From assembly GCF_034259325.1 (NCBI RefSeq), contig NZ_JAXIVS010000017.1, positions 124,001 to 188,000 on the forward strand: a stretch of DNA of 64,000 bases. Reading direction: 5' to 3'. The position numbers and the translations under genes are program-made. This DNA is from Hyalangium ruber (lineage in GTDB: Bacteria; Myxococcota; Myxococcia; Myxococcales; Myxococcaceae). Below the pieces are notes generated by a model. That model was not told the DNA's origin, searched no databases, and was given only the letters and a program-made list of their open reading frames with translations. Positions 46,114 through 55,237 of the stretch are shown here, piece after piece (position 1 is the first letter of the stretch; each line of letters begins with the position of its first letter).

Positions 46114-47799
46114 ATGGACTCGATGCCTCGTCGCTCAGCCTTGTGGTGCCTGGCGGCACTCCTTGTCCTGGGGTGCGCCTCGGCCTCCAAGCCTTCGGTT
46201 CCTCCGTCCGCGACTCCGACCGCGCCCTCCGTGCCCTCACTCGCATTGCCGGACAGCGGTTGGAGCGAGGAGAAGCGCGCGCTCCATGCGCTGCGACGCC
46301 TTGCCTATGGGCCCTCGCCCCAGGACTGGCAGGAGGTGCGTCGCCTCGGAGTCGCCCGGTGGATGGCGCTTCAGCTCTATCCCGAGCACCTCCCGGATGA
46401 GGCCATGGCCGCGCGTCTGGCGCCGCTGCCCACCCTGCGATTGAGCACCGAGGAGCTGATCGCCCGCTACCCGCCTTTGCGCCAGCAGGCTCGCGAGCTG
46501 GGCTTCCCCCTAGAGACCCGTGAAGACCGCCGCGATCTCACGATGATGCTCGGCCCCGACGCCCTGCCGCGACGCGTGGCAGGCGACCTCATGGCCCAGA
46601 AGCTCATCCGCGCCGTGGAGAGCCAGCACCAACTCCAGGAGGTGCTCGTCGACTTCTGGTTCAACCACTTCAACGTCTCCGCCGAGAAGGGCCCCGTGCG
46701 GTGGATGGTCACCTCCTACGAGCGCGACGCCATCCGCCCCCACGTCTTCGGCCGCTTCCGTGACCTGCTCCGCGCCACCGCCCGCCACCCGGCGATGCTC
46801 TTCTACCTGGACAACTGGACGAGCGTCCGCGACGGCTTCGAGCCCCCGCGCCGCCGCTCCGGCATGCCTCCCGCCTTCCGCAAGAACGCGCGCGGCCTCA
46901 ACGAGAACTACGCCCGCGAGTTACTCGAGCTGCACACCCTCGGCGTGGACGGTGGCTACACCCAGCAGGACGTGCGCGAAGTGGCCCGCATCTTCACCGG
47001 CTGGTCCCTCAACCGCCCACGCGTGGCTCCCTCCTTCGTCTTCCGCGCCAGTGCGCATGACGCCGGAGAGAAGACCGTGCTGGGCCACACCTTCCCCGCG
47101 GGCGGTGGTGAGCAGGACGGAGAACGCGTCCTGGACATGCTCTCCCGTCACCCCGCCACCGCGCGCTTCCTCGCCACCAAGCTGGCGCGCAAGTTCGTCT
47201 CGGATGAGCCCCCGGCCGCGCTCGTGGACCGGCTGGCCCAGGTGTTCCTCGACACCGACGGAGACTTGCGCGCCCTCTATACCGCCCTCTTCACCTCTCC
47301 CGAGTTCTGGTCCGACGCGGCCTGGAGCGCCAAGACCCGGACGCCCCTGGAGCTCGTGGCCTCCAGCATCCGCGCCCTCGGCGGCACCACCACTGGCGAC
47401 TTCCCGCTGGCCCGCGCCGTGGAGCGCATGGGCGAGCCCCTCTACCGCGCCCCCGCGCCCACCGGCTACCCCGAGCACGCCGCGCCCTGGGTCAACGCAG
47501 GTGCCCTCGTGGTCCGCCTCAACTTCGCCCTCGCCCTCGCCTCCGACCGCGTGCGCGGCACCGACGTGAACGTGATGGCGCTCGTGCCCCAGCCGCCTCC
47601 CGCCGACACTGGCGCGCTCGTGGATGCCCTGGCGCTGCGCCTGCTCTACGAGCCCCTCTCTCCCCAGACGCGCGCCACGCTCCTGGCCGCCCTCGAGCCG
47701 GGCGAGGACGAGCGCATGCCCGATGGCGAGGTGCGCCCCGTGGACGTGCGCCGTGCCGTCGGCCTCCTCCTCGGCTCCCCCGAGTTCCAGAAGCAGTGA
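46114..47799 (+). CDS. DUF1800 family lipoprotein
   Basis: 561 residues from the ATG at 46114; lipobox LLVLGC then a Ser/Pro-rich linker. The DUF1800 core follows: HALRRLAYGPSPQDWQEV, a LVDFWFNHFNVSAEKGP segment, NENYARELLELHTLGVDGGYTQQDVREVAR and a C-terminal SSPEF-like repeat. DUF1800 proteins are almost always encoded beside DUF1501 proteins, as here (9 bp gap), and are thought to work together outside the cytoplasm; the reaction is unknown. Divergent from the SitA5-like gene. Confidence 0.85.
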   Translation: MDSMPRRSALWCLAALLVLGCASASKPSVPPSATPTAPSVPSLALPDSGWSEEKRALHALRRLAYGPSPQDWQEVRRLGVARWMALQLYPEHLPDEAMAARLAPLPTLRLSTEELIARYPPLRQQARELGFPLETREDRRDLTMMLGPDALPRRVAGDLMAQKLIRAVESQHQLQEVLVDFWFNHFNVSAEKGPVRWMVTSYERDAIRPHVFGRFRDLLRATARHPAMLFYLDNWTSVRDGFEPPRRRSGMPPAFRKNARGLNENYARELLELHTLGVDGGYTQQDVREVARIFTGWSLNRPRVAPSFVFRASAHDAGEKTVLGHTFPAGGGEQDGERVLDMLSRHPATARFLATKLARKFVSDEPPAALVDRLAQVFLDTDGDLRALYTALFTSPEFWSDAAWSAKTRTPLELVASSIRALGGTTTGDFPLARAVERMGEPLYRAPAPTGYPEHAAPWVNAGALVVRLNFALALASDRVRGTDVNVMALVPQPPPADTGALVDALALRLLYEPLSPQTRATLLAALEPGEDERMPDGEVRPVDVRRAVGLLLGSPEFQKQ

Positions 47800-47807
47800 G
47801 GCCTGTC

Positions 47808-49052
47808 ATGTCCCTGTCCCGACGCGCCCTGCTCCGCTCCGCCGGCCTCTCCCTGCTGGGACTGGCCACCCTGCCTCCCTTCCTCGCCCGCGCCGCCGAG
47901 GCCCTCCCCACCGGCCGCCGCAAGGTGCTCGTCACCCTCTTCCTGCGCGGCGGCGCCGATGGCCTCTCCCTCCTGCCACCCGTGGGAGACCCGGACTACT
48001 ACCGCCTCCGTCCACAGCTCGCGCTCGCCGCACCGGGCTCGGCAGAGGACGCGGCGCTCCGGTTGGACGACACCTTCGGCCTCCACCCAGGCCTGGAACC
48101 TCTGCTCCCCTGGTGGCGCGAGGGCGTGCTCGCCGCCGTTCCCGCCGTGGGACTGCCCCACCCCGTGCGCAGCCACTTCGACGCTCAGGACTTCGTCGAG
48201 TCCGGCACCCCCGGCGTGAAGTCCACCCGCGACGGCTACCTCAACCGCGCCCTGGCCTTGCTGCCCGTGGATCCCTCCGCCGGCGCCTTCCGCGCCGTGG
48301 CCCTGCAGCCCACCCTCCCCCGCGCCCTGGCGGGAGACGCTCCGGCGCTCGCCCTCGACTCCCTGCAGAGCTTCCGCCTGCGCGTCCCCAGGCGCACCGG
48401 CGCCCTCAGCTTCGACTCGCTCTATGCCTCCGCCGTGGACGAGGCCCTGCGCACCACCGGCGTGGAGACCTCCTCGGCGCTCTCCCTGGTGACCGACCGC
48501 CAGCTCGCCGACCAGCCGCCCCAGCATGGCGCCACCTATCCCCGCTCGCCCCTCGGTCGCCGCCTGCAGGACCTGGCCCGTCTCATCCACGCCGACGTCG
48601 GCCTTCAGCTCGCCGCCACCGAGTCCGGCGGCTGGGACACCCACATCCTCCAGGGACGCGGCAAAGGCCCCTTCGCCACCCGGGCGAAGGACCTCGGCGA
48701 GAGCCTGGCCGCTTTCGCCACGGACCTGGGCCCCCGGCTGGCCGACGTGCTCGTGGTGGTGCTCAGCGAGTTCGGCCGCACCGCCCGGGAGAATGGCAAC
48801 CGAGGCACCGACCACGGCACCGGCGGCGCCGTCCTCCTGCTGGGCGGCACCGTGCGCGGCGGCCGAGTCGCAGGACCGTGGAGGGGTCTGTCCGAACCCA
48901 ACCTGTTAGATGGGAGAGATGTGCCCTCGCTCACCGATGTGCGCAACGTCCTCGCCGAGGCCCTCATGACGCACTGCGGCCTGCTCACGCCGGAGGCCGT
49001 ATTTCCAGGGCTCGGCGCGCGGCCCGCCCTGCTCCGTCTCTTGGGTGACTGA
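47808..49052 (+). CDS. DUF1501 family exported protein
   Basis: 414 residues from the ATG at 47808 with GAGG six bases upstream; a GTG at 47796 overlapping the previous stop is the alternative. A twin-arginine-type signal SRRALLRSAGLSLLGLA leads a sulfatase-like DUF1501 domain: LVTLFLRGGADGLSLL, SHFDAQDFVESGTPG, GGWDTH and LSEFGRTARENGNRGTDHGTG. Partner of the DUF1800 protein encoded just upstream. Tat export suggests folding with a metal cofactor in the cytoplasm. Function unknown. Confidence 0.86.
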   Translation: MSLSRRALLRSAGLSLLGLATLPPFLARAAEALPTGRRKVLVTLFLRGGADGLSLLPPVGDPDYYRLRPQLALAAPGSAEDAALRLDDTFGLHPGLEPLLPWWREGVLAAVPAVGLPHPVRSHFDAQDFVESGTPGVKSTRDGYLNRALALLPVDPSAGAFRAVALQPTLPRALAGDAPALALDSLQSFRLRVPRRTGALSFDSLYASAVDEALRTTGVETSSALSLVTDRQLADQPPQHGATYPRSPLGRRLQDLARLIHADVGLQLAATESGGWDTHILQGRGKGPFATRAKDLGESLAAFATDLGPRLADVLVVVLSEFGRTARENGNRGTDHGTGGAVLLLGGTVRGGRVAGPWRGLSEPNLLDGRDVPSLTDVRNVLAEALMTHCGLLTPEAVFPGLGARPALLRLLGD

Positions 49053-49116
49053 AGGTCCGGTGCTACCATACCCCCAGGATTGGCCATGAAGCCGCCCGGG
49101 GGCGGCGGGGAAGCCC

Positions 49117-50763
49117 ATGATTGAAAGCGACGCCTCAGCCGGGGGCGCGCCACCCACCGTGGTGGATCCCCTGCTGGGAAAAGTCCTCAACGAGCGCTTC
49201 AAGATCCTGGAGGCATTGGGCTCCGGCGGGATGGGCCGTGTCTACAAGGCCATGCAAGCGCCCCTGGACCGGCCCGTCGCGCTCAAGGTCCTCAATCCCC
49301 AGTACGGTCAGGACAAGGACCCGGGCTTCCAGCGTCGCTTCTTCCTCGAGGCCAGCGTCACCGCCCGGCTGCGCCACCCCAACACCGTCACCGTCATCGA
49401 CTACGGAAAGACCGACGACGGCATCTACTACATCGCCATGGAGTACCTGGAAGGGCAGACGCTCTCCCAGCTCCTCACGCAGATGGGCCCCCTGCCGTGG
49501 GCCCGCGCGCTCAACATCGCCCAGCAGATCGCCCGCTCCCTGCGCGAGGCGCACAAGATCGGCCTCATCCACCGCGACCTGAAGCCCGCCAACGTGATGA
49601 TCCTCAATCAGGAGACGGATCACGACGTGGTGAAGGTGCTGGACTTCGGCCTGGTGAAGTCCTTCATCCCCGACGGCGGCCAGTTCCCCGCCGACGTGTC
49701 GCTGACGCAGGCGGGCGTCATCCTCGGCTCGCCGCAGTACATGGCGCCCGAGCAGGCGCGCAACATCTCGGATCCGCGCGGCGACGTGTACTCGCTGGGC
49801 GTGGTGCTCTACCAGATGCTGCTGGGCCGCCCGCCGTTCCACGCCGAGCAGAGCATCGACATCATCGTCAAGCACCTCAACGAGCCGCCGCCGGCCTTCT
49901 CCGCGCTGTGGCCCAACCACACCATCCCTCCCGAGGTGGAGGCGCTGGTGATGAAGTGCCTGGCCAAGCGCCCCGCGGACCGCTTCGACTCCATGGACGC
50001 GGTGCTCGAGAGCATGCGCCGCGCCTCGGCCAACGGCGGCATCAGCGGCGTGTTCACCGGCCCGCGCAGCTTCCCCGGCGTGGGCAATACCGGGCCGCTC
50101 ACCGGCCCCATCTCCCCGCCAGCCTCGGCCCTCTCGCCCTCGGGCGCGTCCACCGTGGCGCTCGACATCTCCGTGGAGGAGCCCGAGGCGCGCAAGCGCC
50201 GCAACTCCCTGGCCATGGCCCTGTTCGGCGGCTCGGTGCTGCTCGGCGTCGGCGTGGCCCTGGTGCTCGCCTTGCGCTCGCCCACGCCCAGCCCTCCGCC
50301 AGTGCTGCCTCCGCCCGCGCAGCAGCCCGTGGCCACCGCCCCGGTGCCACCGCCTCCCGCGCCCGTCCAGGAGACCGCTCCCGCCTTCAAGGCGCTCACC
50401 CCCGAGTCGAACGCGGAGCCCGTCCCCGAGGAGCTCGTCCCCAACGCGCAGAAGCCGCCTACCGAGACGGCACCGGCCCTGCCCGCGCAGGTGCGCTTCC
50501 TCATCGCCAGCGAGCCGAGCGGCGCCCGGGTGACGCACGCGGGCCGCAAGCTGGGCCAGACGCCGCTGGAGCTGAAGCTCCCCGCAGACGACGCGGGCCG
50601 TGCGAGCGCCGAGCTGACCTTCGAGCTGGCTGGCTACCCTCGTGCCACCGTCACCGCCGAGGGTGAGGGCCCCGAGGTGCGCTTCACGCACAAGCTGAAG
50701 AAGAAGAGCTCGCGGCCCAAGTCGTCAGGCTCGCGTGGTTACAAGGACGATCCCTACCAGTGA
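49117..50763 (+). CDS. Transmembrane Ser/Thr protein kinase with PEGA domain
   Basis: 548 residues. Hanks-type kinase domain (about 28-300) with the glycine loop LGSGGMGRVYKA, Lys in VALKVL, IHRDLKPANVM, VLDFGLV and SPQYMAPEQA; all catalytic residues are intact. A single transmembrane helix lies at about 366-388 (ALFGGSVLLGVGVALVLAL), then a long Pro-rich spacer and a C-terminal PEGA domain (SEPSGARVTHAGRKLGQTPL) that should face the periplasm. The next gene, a TonB-dependent receptor, starts inside its stop codon, so the kinase is probably linked to nutrient uptake or envelope sensing. Confidence 0.93.
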   Translation: MIESDASAGGAPPTVVDPLLGKVLNERFKILEALGSGGMGRVYKAMQAPLDRPVALKVLNPQYGQDKDPGFQRRFFLEASVTARLRHPNTVTVIDYGKTDDGIYYIAMEYLEGQTLSQLLTQMGPLPWARALNIAQQIARSLREAHKIGLIHRDLKPANVMILNQETDHDVVKVLDFGLVKSFIPDGGQFPADVSLTQAGVILGSPQYMAPEQARNISDPRGDVYSLGVVLYQMLLGRPPFHAEQSIDIIVKHLNEPPPAFSALWPNHTIPPEVEALVMKCLAKRPADRFDSMDAVLESMRRASANGGISGVFTGPRSFPGVGNTGPLTGPISPPASALSPSGASTVALDISVEEPEARKRRNSLAMALFGGSVLLGVGVALVLALRSPTPSPPPVLPPPAQQPVATAPVPPPPAPVQETAPAFKALTPESNAEPVPEELVPNAQKPPTETAPALPAQVRFLIASEPSGARVTHAGRKLGQTPLELKLPADDAGRASAELTFELAGYPRATVTAEGEGPEVRFTHKLKKKSSRPKSSGSRGYKDDPYQ

Positions 50764-53288
50764 AAATGCCCGGAGCTTTCAAGCACGCCGGCGTCCTCGC
50801 GCTGTGTCTGTTCGCGGGGAATGCCATGGCCGACGAGCGCCTGGAGGCGCGCCGCCACTTCCGCAATGGCATGAGCCTCATCGCCCAGGGGCAGTTCGAC
50901 CAGGGCATCGCCGAGCTGCAAGAGGCCTACGTCATCAAGCCTCACCCCAACGTCCTCTACAACATCGCGCGCGCGTACCTGGACGCGGGCCGCTCGGTCG
51001 AGGCGCTGGAGTGGTACCGGCGCTACCTCACCTTCAACCCACCGGACGCCGAGTCGGTACGCGCCACCATCGCCCGGCTGGAGGCCACGGTGAACGCGGC
51101 CGAGCCCGCGAAGCCGGCCGATCCACTCCCTATGCCTCCGCCCCCGCAGAAGGGCGGCCCCGCGCTGGACGCGCAGGCCATGGCCGCGCTCCTCGAGCGG
51201 CTGGAGAAGGCCATTGCCCGCGCGGAGGCACTGCCCGCGGCGCCCGCCACGCCTGTCCCCGCTCCCTCGGCGACGCCCGGTACGGCCACGCCAGGAGCGC
51301 AGGGCTCCGGCACCTCCACCGATGACGAGGGCGCGGTGCCCTACGAGGAGCGCGTGGTGACGGCCAGCCGTCGCGCCCAGTCCGCGCTGGAGGCCCCCAA
51401 CGCCACCACGGTCATCACCGCCGAGGACATCCGCCTCTCGGGTGCCACCAGCCTGGTGGAGCTGCTGCGCCGGGTGCCTGGCGCGGACGTTATGGAGCTG
51501 GGCGTGGGCAGCGCCAACTACTCGCTGCGTGGCTTCAACCAGCGCGTGGCCAACAAGGTGCTCGTGCTGGTGGACGGGCGCACCGAGTACCAGGACTTCC
51601 TGGGCATGACGCTCTGGTCCAGCATGCCCATCGCGCTGGAGGAGATCGAGCGCATCGAGGTCATTCGCGGACCGGGCAGCGCCCTGTACGGCGCCAACGC
51701 GATGCTGGGCGTCGTCAACATCATCACCCGCGCGCCGGGCACCGGGCCGCGCGCCCAGTTCCAGGCCATCGCGGGTGGCGGCAACACCGCGGGAGGCTCC
51801 TTCCTCAGCCATGGAGCCACGGGCGCGCTGCGCTACCGCATGTCCGTGGGCTACGGGCAGATGGACAAGTGGAGCCGGGACTTCGCCGAGGAGCGCCAGG
51901 ACGTGGTGCGGCGCATGCCCGAGGAGACCGTGGGCCACCGCGGCGCCCGGGGCAACCTGTCCACCGAGTACACCTTCGCGCCGGGCTTCGACCTGGGGCT
52001 GTCCGCGGGCCTCAACCGCTTCTCCACGGAGCTGTACCCGCTGGGGGTGCTGCGCAACTTCTACATGGACGGCATCACCTCCTACGCCAAGGCGGACGGG
52101 GGCCTGGGGCCGGTGAAGCTCAAGTTCTTCTGGAACCACCTGAACGTGGACGCGGGGCCGCAGTACGAGCCCATCGGCCAGCGCTCGCTGGCCACGCGTG
52201 TCACCTCGCACCTCTTCAACGGAGAGGCCCTCTTCAGCAAGGGCTTCGAGCTGGCCGGAGAGCACCAGCTCAACGTCGGCGTCGAGGGTCGCCTCAAGCG
52301 CGTGACGTGGAACTACCTCGGCCCCGGGCTGAAAGAGGAGTTCCACGCCGCCGCCTTCGTGCAGGACGAGTGGCGGCCGGTGCGCCCCCTGCGCCTGCTG
52401 GCCTCGTACCGCGTGGACCGGCACCCGCTGCTGGACGCGGGCAAGCCGGGCCTGGCGCACTCGCCTCGCGTGTCCGCCATCGTCATCCCCATCGAGGGGC
52501 ACGCCTTCCGCGCCAGCGCGGCCTCCGCCTTCCGGGAGCCCACCTTCCTGGAGAGCTACACGGACCTGTTCGTCCCCGCTCCCGGCGTGCCCGGCGCCAG
52601 CGCCAACACCCGAGGCAGCCGCTCCCTGAAGCCCGAGCGGCTGGTGGCCCTGGAGCTGGGCTACCGCGGCGAGGCGCCCGCCCTGGGCATCGACTGGGAC
52701 GTGGCCCTCTACCAGAACACGGTGAAGGACCTCATCGACCTGTCGGCGGTGCAGCGACTGCCGGCCAACGAGTCCTTCGACCCGAGCACCGGCACGTACC
52801 TGCTGGGCCGCTCCTTCTTCCAGAACGAGCAGGCCACCTATGTCTCGCGCGGGGCGGAGGCCGGCGTCTCCCTGGCCCCCATCGACGGCCTGGGCATCAA
52901 GGCCAGCGCCGCCCTGCAGAAGGTGTCGGCGGAGGGCGAGGCGAACGAGCAGTGCGGCCCGTGCAACCAGGCGCCCCAGCTCAAGCTCTTCGGTGGCCTC
53001 ACCTACCGCACGCGCGCGGACCTGGAGTTCGGCATCGACGCGACCTACACCTCGGGCACCACCTGGATCGAACGCGAGCCCAACGCGGCGGACCCCACCA
53101 GCATCCAGCTCATCGCCAACCCGCTGGCCGCCTACACCCTGCTCAACGCCCGCGTGGGCTACGAGGTGCTCGAGGATCGGCTCACGGTGGCCCTGGTGGG
53201 CTCGAACCTGGCCAGCGCCCACAACCAGCACCCGCTCGGCAACCGCATCGAGCGCCGCGTCTACGCGACGCTGACGGTGACTCCATGA
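50760..53288 (+). CDS. TonB-dependent receptor with N-terminal TPR domain
   Basis: 842 residues. Signal peptide ends near NAMADE. Residues 25-110 are two to three TPR units (ARRHFRNGMSLIAQGQFDQG, then VLYNIARAYLDAGRSVEALE), followed by a Pro/Ala linker with a helix. A plug domain (about 195-320, EERVVTASRRAQSALEAPN and VIRGPGSALYGANAMLGVVN) and a 22-strand-type barrel follow. A TPR in place of the usual short TonB box or signalling domain is uncommon. GTG 50760 overlaps the kinase stop; ATG 50766 is in frame. The ending (TLTVTP) lacks the usual terminal aromatic. Substrate unknown. Confidence 0.88.
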   Translation: MKMPGAFKHAGVLALCLFAGNAMADERLEARRHFRNGMSLIAQGQFDQGIAELQEAYVIKPHPNVLYNIARAYLDAGRSVEALEWYRRYLTFNPPDAESVRATIARLEATVNAAEPAKPADPLPMPPPPQKGGPALDAQAMAALLERLEKAIARAEALPAAPATPVPAPSATPGTATPGAQGSGTSTDDEGAVPYEERVVTASRRAQSALEAPNATTVITAEDIRLSGATSLVELLRRVPGADVMELGVGSANYSLRGFNQRVANKVLVLVDGRTEYQDFLGMTLWSSMPIALEEIERIEVIRGPGSALYGANAMLGVVNIITRAPGTGPRAQFQAIAGGGNTAGGSFLSHGATGALRYRMSVGYGQMDKWSRDFAEERQDVVRRMPEETVGHRGARGNLSTEYTFAPGFDLGLSAGLNRFSTELYPLGVLRNFYMDGITSYAKADGGLGPVKLKFFWNHLNVDAGPQYEPIGQRSLATRVTSHLFNGEALFSKGFELAGEHQLNVGVEGRLKRVTWNYLGPGLKEEFHAAAFVQDEWRPVRPLRLLASYRVDRHPLLDAGKPGLAHSPRVSAIVIPIEGHAFRASAASAFREPTFLESYTDLFVPAPGVPGASANTRGSRSLKPERLVALELGYRGEAPALGIDWDVALYQNTVKDLIDLSAVQRLPANESFDPSTGTYLLGRSFFQNEQATYVSRGAEAGVSLAPIDGLGIKASAALQKVSAEGEANEQCGPCNQAPQLKLFGGLTYRTRADLEFGIDATYTSGTTWIEREPNAADPTSIQLIANPLAAYTLLNARVGYEVLEDRLTVALVGSNLASAHNQHPLGNRIERRVYATLTVTP

Positions 53289-54520
53289 ACCGCTCCGCCG
53301 CCCGAGGCCTGGCCCTCGTGGGCCTCTGCTTCTCCACCCTCCTGCCGCTGGGCTGCGAGCCGCCGGACGTCGTGGCCACCGAGGACCGCCAGCAGCAGAC
53401 GCAGACGGCGCGCATCGAGGGCACCGTCGTGCTGCAGGGCCGTGCTCGCGGCAACGCCGTGGTGTTCCTCTACGACGCCGAGCGCCCGCCGCCGCCTCAG
53501 GGCACCGGGCGCCCCCTCTCCTTCACCGTGGTGCCCCAGGAGGAGCTCTTCGGCGCGGAGCTCGGCACTGCCTCCGTGGGGCCCTTCACCGCGCCCTTCA
53601 TCTTCCCCCTGGTGCCTCCGGGCCGTTACCTGCTGCGCGGCTTCATCGACGGGGACCCGTGCCGCATCGGCGGCGCGTTCTGCCATGGCCCGGACTTCAT
53701 CCCCTGGTTCAACGTCACCGCCGAGCCCAATGGAGGAGACGTGGCCGGCGCCGCCATCGACCCGCTCACCCGCGTGCAGCGCGTGGTGGAGGTGGACGTG
53801 AGCGCCAGCGGCGAGCCCCTGCCCGTGCTGGGCGTGCCGGTGAGCTTCTCCGACGCGGCCGCCGTGCCGACCGACCGCCCCGCCTTCGAGGTGGAGGGCA
53901 CCTCGCGCTTCGAGGCCGGAGAGAACCTCAAGGTGCTCAAGCTCCACTCCCGCGCCATGCCCGAGGGCGTGATGAACCTGCGGGACCCGCTCTTCCTCGT
54001 GCGCTTCATGGACGAGAACCACGATGGCGTGCCGGATGACGCCAACCGCGACGGCAACCCGGACCTCTGGCCGCGCGTGGTGGTGCGCAAGCTCGCCAAC
54101 GGCGCCGCGCTCACCGACGAGAACGACCTGGACAACAACGGGGTGCTCGACACCCAGGGCGTGGACTATGCGCACGCCGACGGCTCCCAGGACGGCAAGC
54201 CGGACCTCGTGGTGCTCGCCTCCGGCCTCGTACCCGACACGTTCATCAGCGGCCTCACCGACGCCGAGGGCAACCCGCGCATGGACGCCGTGCTGCCCTT
54301 GAAGGAGCTGACCCTGGCCGTGCGTCCCATCGCCTTCGATGCACGGGACGCCAGCGCGCCCGCGATGCTCGCGAAGGTGCCCTCCGGCCGCTACGCGGTC
54401 ATCGTCCTTCAGTCGACCGGACAGACGTGGCGAGTGCCCAACGAGCTCTCCCCGGCGCTGGCCGAGCGGCTGGGCCTGCCTCCCCTGGAGCGCCAGGCCT
54501 TCGTTCTGGAAATCCCCTAA
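53285..54520 (+). CDS. Lipoprotein of the TonB-receptor operon, calcium-binding-like repeats
   Basis: 411 residues; the ATG overlaps the receptor stop as ATGA. Signal peptide ending in LLPLGC (Cys24). A carboxypeptidase-regulatory-like beta-sandwich follows (RIEGTVVLQGRARGNAVVFLYDAE). Asp/Asn-rich loops DENHDGVPDDANRDGNPD and DLDNNGVLDTQ near 240-290 look like EF-hand/thrombospondin type-3 calcium sites. Probably a surface or periplasmic partner of the TonB receptor, perhaps a substrate-capture lipoprotein by analogy with SusD-type partners, although it has no SusD similarity that I can see. Confidence 0.75.
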   Translation: MNRSAARGLALVGLCFSTLLPLGCEPPDVVATEDRQQQTQTARIEGTVVLQGRARGNAVVFLYDAERPPPPQGTGRPLSFTVVPQEELFGAELGTASVGPFTAPFIFPLVPPGRYLLRGFIDGDPCRIGGAFCHGPDFIPWFNVTAEPNGGDVAGAAIDPLTRVQRVVEVDVSASGEPLPVLGVPVSFSDAAAVPTDRPAFEVEGTSRFEAGENLKVLKLHSRAMPEGVMNLRDPLFLVRFMDENHDGVPDDANRDGNPDLWPRVVVRKLANGAALTDENDLDNNGVLDTQGVDYAHADGSQDGKPDLVVLASGLVPDTFISGLTDAEGNPRMDAVLPLKELTLAVRPIAFDARDASAPAMLAKVPSGRYAVIVLQSTGQTWRVPNELSPALAERLGLPPLERQAFVLEIP

Positions 54521-54620
54521 ACCCTGGATTTGACAGGTATTTCGTCCCCGCGCTCCTGGGTCTTCCCACCCTGGCCTCGGGTGCTGTACGATTTACCTGT
54601 TTCTCGGACTTAACTTTGTT

Positions 54621-54662
54621 TTGACACCCACCCTGGATTCCTGCATTATTCAAATTATGCAG
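54621..54662 (+). promoter_or_regulatory. Promoter of the 54700 receiver gene with palindrome over the -10
   Basis: A perfect TTGACA at 54621-54626, a 17-bp spacer and CATTAT at 54644-54649 form a good sigma-70 promoter. An imperfect 22-bp palindrome CTGCAT-t-ATT-ca-AAT-t-ATGCAG at 54641-54662 covers the -10 and the likely start site, so it could be an operator or a 5' hairpin. The region is distinctly AT-rich compared with its surroundings. Confidence 0.65.
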
Positions 54663-54699
54663 TTCAGGGGGATTTTCCTGAACGAACGAGGCAAGGTCT

Positions 54700-55176
54700 A
54701 TGAAGGCTGCAACGCTCGCTCCTGTCGCCGCTATCTCCGTTCCTCGTCCCGCCGTGGAGTCGGCTCGCCAAGTGTTGAAAGTCGCCACGGGGACGTCCCA
54801 GCGCGTCCTGCTCATCGATGACAGCCGCTCCATCCGGACGCTGCTGAAGATCTACCTGATGGCTCGCAACTTCGAGTACGTCGAGGCCGAGTCCGGTGAG
54901 GAGGCCCTGCGGCTGCTGGACCAGGGCGGGATCGACCTGGTGCTGACCGACTTCCGCATGGAGGGCATGGACGGCGCCGAGTTCGCCACCCAGGTGCGCG
55001 CCAACAAGAACATGCGCATCGCCCGCACGCCCATCCTGATGATGACGGGCGAGTCGAACGTGGCCGAGGTCCGCTCGCTGGGCCAGAAGGCCGGCATCAA
55101 CGCCTTCGTGCGCAAGCCGGTGAGCTGCGCGCAGCTGATGACGCTGGTGGACACGATCCTGCCGCGCAACACCTGA
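54700..55176 (+). CDS. Single-domain response regulator with N-terminal extension
   Basis: 158 residues: a 33-residue low-complexity N-terminal extension, then a receiver (RVLLIDDSRSIRTLLKIYLM) with the phospho-acceptor in LTDFRMEGMDGAEF, Thr in MMTGES and Lys in VRKPVSC. It resembles the first gene of the chemosensory operon (31407-31790) in KIYLM and KPVS segments, so it may accept phosphate from the same kinase. A strong promoter precedes it and a hairpin follows, so it is monocistronic. Confidence 0.9.
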   Translation: MKAATLAPVAAISVPRPAVESARQVLKVATGTSQRVLLIDDSRSIRTLLKIYLMARNFEYVEAESGEEALRLLDQGGIDLVLTDFRMEGMDGAEFATQVRANKNMRIARTPILMMTGESNVAEVRSLGQKAGINAFVRKPVSCAQLMTLVDTILPRNT

Positions 55177-55196
55177 GTCGTTGCAGGGAAGTCCGT

Positions 55197-55219
55197 GAGC
55201 TGGGGCGCATGCCCCGCTC
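55197..55219. terminator. Hairpin between convergent receiver and msrQ genes
   Basis: GAGC (55197-55200) and GGGGC (55202-55206) pair with GCCCC (55211-55215) and GCTC (55216-55219) around GCAT, with one bulged T. No T tract. It lies 20 bp after the receiver stop and 19 bp after the msrQ stop. Confidence 0.5.
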
Positions 55220-55237
55220 GAGAGGCGAGGCCGTGTA

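Noticed and set aside
51869-53284. Upstream extension of the lipoprotein frame across the TonB receptor gene
   Set aside because: Frame-shifted reading of the receptor gene; the lipoprotein signal begins at the ATG at 53285.
54530-54535. Second TTGACA downstream of the lipoprotein gene
   Set aside because: No -10-like hexamer lies 16-19 bp downstream; the promoter at 54621 is far better placed.
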